The notes under the pieces are model-generated. The model saw nothing but the letters and a program-made list of their open reading frames with translations, was not told the DNA's origin and made no database searches. The translations under genes were made by a program, and so were the position numbers. 64,000 nucleotides of DNA. Origin: Pseudomonas lalucatii (lineage in GTDB: Bacteria; Pseudomonadota; Gammaproteobacteria; Pseudomonadales; Pseudomonadaceae). Below, piece after piece: positions 60,655-64,000 of this stretch; the stretch's first letter is position 1, and each line of letters begins with the position of its first letter. The stretch lies in the NCBI RefSeq assembly GCF_018398425.1, contig NZ_JADPMV010000002.1, forward strand, positions 1,116,001-1,180,000, given 5' to 3'.

Positions 60655-60754
60655 GCTGTGCTCCCTGGTTATCGAGGTCCGAACTCGCTGAACGCGGACG
60701 CTGCCGCGAGCCCGGCACTGCAGCCGGGCCTACGCGGACGTCACAGGCCAGGGA

Positions 60755-61138
60755 TCAGGGCGCGGATACGGTACCGACCGCTTGCGCCGACTGGCCGCCA
60801 TTGGAGTTGACGATCACCCCACCGCCCTCGATCGGCGCCGCCGCCACGAAGGTGAAGACATCGCCGTCGCCGGCCGCGGTATCGACGTTGTCGCCGAACA
60901 CCGAGCCCGATACCGCCGCGGTCTCCTCGAAGTTGGTGATGCCGTTGAACTCGTAGGACTGGTCGAGCTGGCCGATCGCCTCGGCGACATCCTCCATCTC
61001 GGCGGTGATCGCATCGCGCATGGTGACCATGCCGGCCATCAGGCCGATGACCATGGTCGTGGTGATCAGCACCAGTTCGCTGGTCATCACGAAACCACCT
61101 TGCTTCTTGCTAGCGAGCGTCTTGTTGATTGTTTTCAT
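60755..61138 (-). CDS. Small Flp/prepilin-like protein
   Basis: A 127-residue prepilin-like protein starting MKTINKTLASKKQGGFVMTS, with one hydrophobic helix and an acidic, Gly/Ala/Val-rich C-terminal domain. It is the likely major pilin. The conserved Glu is at +6 if cleavage follows Gly-Gly (FVMTSE), not at +5 as in classical Flp and type IV pilins. A GAGGTG site 7 bases before the ATG supports the start. The leader is related to that of the 386-residue protein at 51675. No prepilin peptidase gene is in the window, so PilD or a distant TadV-like peptidase would be needed. Confidence 0.78.
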   Translation of the reverse strand: MKTINKTLASKKQGGFVMTSELVLITTTMVIGLMAGMVTMRDAITAEMEDVAEAIGQLDQSYEFNGITNFEETAAVSGSVFGDNVDTAAGDGDVFTFVAAAPIEGGGVIVNSNGGQSAQAVGTVSAP

Positions 61139-61209
61139 GGTGCACACCTCAAAGGTCGGTAATTTTCGGTCCAAATAAGCGAGAACCCGTTCTCACTTGA
61201 CCTTGCACC

Positions 61210-61225
61210 ATCAAGGGCCGTGCCA
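61210..61225 (-). promoter_or_regulatory. Sigma-54-like promoter of the pilin-cpaB unit
   Basis: On the minus strand TGGCACGGCCCTTGAT has a perfect -24 element TGGCACG and TTGA instead of TTGC at -12. The predicted start is near 61199, about 60 bp before the pilin ATG. Confidence 0.6.
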
Positions 61226-61244
61226 ACTTTAAACTATCCATAGA

Positions 61245-61331
61245 TATCAATCAGATAGGATTAATCGCTACTACCCTGGGCGGGCCCAGCCGGCCATTGC
61301 TCGTGTTCTGCGATGCAAATTGCAATGCAGG
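61245..61331. promoter_or_regulatory. IHF-like site and TGCAA-rich palindrome upstream of the pilin promoter
   Basis: TATCAATCAGATA (61245-61257) matches the IHF consensus WATCAANNNNTTR at 8 of 9 defined positions. It is in an AT-rich stretch next to the sigma-54-like promoter. Further upstream, 61309-61331 holds GATGCAAATTGCAATGCAGG, a palindromic TGCAA-rich site that shares only half-sites with the 20-bp element (about 9 of 20 when aligned). Confidence 0.45.
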
Positions 61332-61378
61332 ATGAAGCCTCTCCGACGAGCGCCCCGAGGATGCCGGTAGTGGCCGGT

Positions 61379-61765
61379 TCAGAGTCTCACCAGGGTGCGC
61401 AGCGCCCAGAACGCCAGCCCGGCGGAGACCAGCTCCAGCAGCAGGGCGGCCAGGTTGAAGGTCTGCTGGGCGCCGCCGTCCAGCCACAGGCCGCCGATGC
61501 GCGCCAGGGCCAGGGCGCTGTACAGCAGCACCAGCAGGGTCAGAGCGCCGCGCAGCAGTTCCAGGCGCGCCAGGGCCAGCAGCAGGAAGGCCGCCAGGCC
61601 GAGCTGCAGGCCGCCATAGTAGGCGCGCACATCGGTGGCCGCGGCGGGCGCCAGCAACAGCATGCCGCTGAGGTTGGCCATTTCGTGGGGCCGGATGAAA
61701 TAGGCCAGGCCCAGGCCGCCCAGGGCCAGTACCTGCAGGATCAGCACCACCCGCGCCAGCAGCAT
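61379..61765 (-). CDS. DUF4345-like membrane protein
   Basis: A 128-residue protein with four hydrophobic helices, starting MLLARVVLILQVLALGGLGL. The motif RAYYGGLQLGLAAFLLLALAR is typical of the small DUF4345 membrane family. The function is unknown. A GGAGG site lies 7 bases before the ATG at 61765. It is divergent from the DUF411 gene with 133 bp between them, and is not part of the pilus operons. Confidence 0.75.
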   Translation of the reverse strand: MLLARVVLILQVLALGGLGLAYFIRPHEMANLSGMLLLAPAAATDVRAYYGGLQLGLAAFLLLALARLELLRGALTLLVLLYSALALARIGGLWLDGGAQQTFNLAALLLELVSAGLAFWALRTLVRL

Positions 61766-61898
61766 CGACAGCCTCCTTCTCGTGTCCGGAAGCGAGCAGC
61801 ATAGGCCCTGCCCGGCATATCCGGAAACAGCCGGCGACTGTGGCGGACCCGGCGCAGGCATTATCCTGTCACGCCGAACCTCTAGGGAGTCTGCCCCG

Positions 61899-62333
61899 AT
61901 GCGCCTCGCCCTCCTCCTCGCCACCCTGTTCAGCGCCTGGGTCCAGGCCGCCGAGCCCCTGACCATCGATGTGCACCGCGACCCCAACTGCGGCTGCTGC
62001 AAGGCCTGGATCGGCCACCTGCAGGACAACGGTTTCACTGTCGTCGACCATGTCGAGACGGACATGGCCGCGGTCAAGCAGCGCCTGGGCGTGCCGCCGC
62101 GCCTGGCGGCCTGCCACACCGCGGTGATCGACGGCCAGTTCGTCGAGGGCCATGTACCGGCGGCCGACATCCTCAAGCTGCGCCAGCGCCCCGACCTGCT
62201 CGGCGCGGCCGTGCCGGGCATGCCCACCGGCTCGCCCGGCATGGAACGCGGCGACATCCGCGACGCCTACCAGGTGATAGGCCTGGACCGCCAGGGCGCC
62301 GAGCAGGTGCTGAGCGAGCACCCGGGCAACTGA
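61899..62333 (+). CDS. DUF411 family exported protein
   Basis: A 144-residue exported protein with a signal peptide (LALLLATLFSAWVQAAE). The DUF411 core has a CxCC motif (DPNCGCCKAWIGHL) and CHTAVIDGQFVEGHVPAADI with GMPTGSPGME. Family members are often next to copper-resistance genes and may bind metal through the cysteines. None is adjacent here, so the role is open. The start at 61899 follows a weak AGGGAG site. Confidence 0.87.
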   Translation: MRLALLLATLFSAWVQAAEPLTIDVHRDPNCGCCKAWIGHLQDNGFTVVDHVETDMAAVKQRLGVPPRLAACHTAVIDGQFVEGHVPAADILKLRQRPDLLGAAVPGMPTGSPGMERGDIRDAYQVIGLDRQGAEQVLSEHPGN

Positions 62334-62441
62334 GCCGGCGCGGGCCGGCCCCGACGGCTATGCTCGAACGGTGAAGCGCGCGCTCCGCGGCACGCCGCGC
62401 TCGAGTTTCCAGTCGCTGAGGCCGCACCCCTGGAGGACAGC

Positions 62442-63362
62442 ATGCCCAGCCGCCGTCAGGTCATTCAGCGCGGCGCCAGCCTGCTCGGTCTCGCCGCCGC
62501 CCTGCCCTTGCTGCCACGCGCCTTCGCCCTGGCCCCCGGCGGCCTGCTGCAGCGGCCGATACCCGCCAGCGGCGAGCTGCTGCCGGCGATCGGCCTGGGC
62601 ACCTCGCGCACCTTCCACGTGCGCCTCGACGACGCCAGCCTCGCGCCGCTGGAGCAGGTGATGGGCACCTTTATCGGGGCCGGCGGCCGCCTGATCGACA
62701 CCGCGCCGAGCTACGGCAACGCCGAGGCCGTCACCGGCGAGCTGCTGCGACGCAGCGGCTACCAGGGCCGGGCCTTTCTCGCCAGCAAGGTCTCGACCCA
62801 TGGCCGCGAACGCGGCCTGGCGCAGTTCGAGGCCAGCCTGCGGGCGCTGCAGAGCGAGCGGATCGACCTGATGCAGGTGCACAACCTGCAGGACACCCGC
62901 ACCCAGCTGGCCCTGTTGCGCGAGCTCAAAGCCCAGGGCAAGGTGCGCTACATCGGCATCACCCACTACCGCGAGGCGGCCCACGACGACCTGCTGGCGG
63001 TGCTGGCCAAGGAGCCGGTGGACTTCGTCCAGCTCAACTACTCGGTGGCCGAGCGCAACGCCGAGCAGCGCCTGCTGCCCCACTGCGCCGACCACGGCAT
63101 CGCCACCCTGATCAACCGCCCGTTCCAGCGCGGCCAGCTGTTCCAGCGGGTGCGCGGCCGGCCGCTGCCGGACTGGGCGAAGGAGATCGACGCCGACTCC
63201 TGGGCCCAACTGCTGCTCAAGTTCATCCTCGCCCACCCGGCGGTGACCGTGGCCATCCCCGCCACTTCCAAGGCCCACTACATGGCCGACAACCTCCGGG
63301 CCGGGCTCGGCCGCCTGCCGGATGCGGCGCTGCGCGAGCGGATCGCCCGGGCCTTCGCCTGA
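62442..63362 (+). CDS. Aldo/keto reductase with a Tat-type signal
   Basis: A 306-residue protein. The N-terminus MPSRRQVIQRGASLLGLAAA has a twin-arginine and a hydrophobic stretch, so it is probably exported by Tat. The aldo/keto reductase fold shows LIDTAPSYGNAEAVTGELL (with the catalytic Asp and Tyr) and ERIDLMQVHNL, the Lys-containing ASKVSTH and IGITHYREAA. Most AKRs are cytosolic NADPH enzymes, so the signal is unusual, although periplasmic ones are known. The substrate is unknown. Confidence 0.85.
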   Translation: MPSRRQVIQRGASLLGLAAALPLLPRAFALAPGGLLQRPIPASGELLPAIGLGTSRTFHVRLDDASLAPLEQVMGTFIGAGGRLIDTAPSYGNAEAVTGELLRRSGYQGRAFLASKVSTHGRERGLAQFEASLRALQSERIDLMQVHNLQDTRTQLALLRELKAQGKVRYIGITHYREAAHDDLLAVLAKEPVDFVQLNYSVAERNAEQRLLPHCADHGIATLINRPFQRGQLFQRVRGRPLPDWAKEIDADSWAQLLLKFILAHPAVTVAIPATSKAHYMADNLRAGLGRLPDAALRERIARAFA

Positions 63363-63377
63363 CCCCGCGGAGGCGCC

Positions 63378-64000
63378 ATGACGCTCGCCCAGCGCCTGGC
63401 CGGCAGCATCAATGCCGAACCGGCCGAGTTGCGCGCGGCCCTGAGCGGCTTCGCCCTGCTGTTCTGCCTGTTCGCCGGCTACTTCATGCTCAGGCCGATC
63501 CGCGAGGCCATGGGCATTCGCGGCGGCGTGGAGAACCTGCAGTGGTTGTTCAGCGCCACCTTCGTGCTGATGCTCTGCGCCGTCCCGCTGTTCGCCTGGC
63601 TCAACTCGCGGGTGCCGCGCTCGCGCTACGTCGACTGGGTGTACAGCCTGTTCGTCCTCAACCTGCTGGCCTTCGCCGCGGCCTTCGCCCGGGGCGATGC
63701 GGTGTGGCTGGCGCGGCTGTTCTACGTATGGCTGTCGGTCTACAACCTGTTCGTGGTGTCGGTGGCCTGGAGCCTGATGGCCGACGTGTTCGATGCCGCC
63801 CAGGCGCGCCGGCTGTTCGCCTTCATCGCCGCCGGCGCCAGCAGCGGCGGCCTGGCGGGCCCGGCACTGGGCACCCTGCTGATAGGCGCCATCGGCCATA
63901 GCGGCCTGCTGCTCTGCGCCGCCGGGCTGCTGGGCGGCGCGCTGGCAGGCAAGCGCCAGCTGATGGCCTGGCGCGCGGTCGGCGGCGCCGGCCGCCCCGG
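63378..64000 (+). CDS. MFS/nucleotide-exchanger-like transporter, N-terminal part
   Basis: The window ends within this gene; 207 codons are visible. The product starts MTLAQRLAGSINAEPAELRA and has at least five hydrophobic spans. The motif GYFMLRPIREAMGIRGG resembles Pseudomonas proteins annotated as MFS or NTP/NDP exchange (Tlc-like) transporters. AGG (63371-63373) lies 15 bp after the aldo/keto reductase stop, so cotranscription is likely. Confidence 0.75.
   Translation, partial: MTLAQRLAGSINAEPAELRAALSGFALLFCLFAGYFMLRPIREAMGIRGGVENLQWLFSATFVLMLCAVPLFAWLNSRVPRSRYVDWVYSLFVLNLLAFAAAFARGDAVWLARLFYVWLSVYNLFVVSVAWSLMADVFDAAQARRLFAFIAAGASSGGLAGPALGTLLIGAIGHSGLLLCAAGLLGGALAGKRQLMAWRAVGGAGRP

Overview
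This is a GC-rich (roughly two-thirds G+C) chromosomal window from a gammaproteobacterium, almost certainly a Pseudomonas. From memory, the order ispH-fkpB-lspA-ileS-ribF-murJ-rpsT, proB-obgE-rpmA-rplU-ispB, morA-glyA, mapZ-radA matches P. aeruginosa PAO1. I saw no rRNA, tRNA, IS element, prophage or CRISPR array.

Region 1 (1-31.8 kb) is conserved housekeeping: isoprenoid and quinone synthesis (ispH, ispB), lipoprotein maturation (lspA), translation (ileS, rpsT, rpmA, rplU, obgE, ettA), flavin synthesis (ribF), peptidoglycan export (murJ), proline synthesis (proB, frameshifted as given), folding (fkpB, fklB), a Lon-like protease, rtcB, glyA, radA, mscL, a ferredoxin-NADP reductase and rlmG. 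The c-di-GMP proteins MorA and MapZ also lie here.

Region 2 (31.8-41.2 kb) holds a cyanide-insensitive bd-type oxidase operon (cioA, cioB and a 47-residue DUF2474 protein), an MFS exporter, a LysR regulator divergent from a DoxX-GST pair across a nested-palindrome operator, a DJ-1/PfpI protein, a purine permease and trmA.

Region 3 (41.2-61.2 kb) is the most interesting part. It has two hybrid histidine kinases, an NtrC-type response regulator, a PhnD-like periplasmic binding protein, a response regulator with an EAL domain, and a compact Tad/Flp-type pilus locus (pilin-like gene, cpaB, OmpA lipoprotein, secretin, tadD, tadA, tadB, tadC and a second, cysteine-rich prepilin-like protein). Five transcription units here each have a sigma-54-like (GG-N10-GC) promoter. 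A 20-bp sequence, TTCGCAAAATGCAAAGCAAA, occurs identically at 43916-43935 and 48978-48997 and with two mismatches at 59552-59571, each time upstream of those promoters. My inference is that the NtrC-type regulator binds this element and joins ligand sensing, c-di-GMP turnover and pilus production in one regulon.

Region 4 (61.3-64 kb) contains DUF4345 and DUF411 proteins, a secreted aldo/keto reductase and a transporter cut by the window end.
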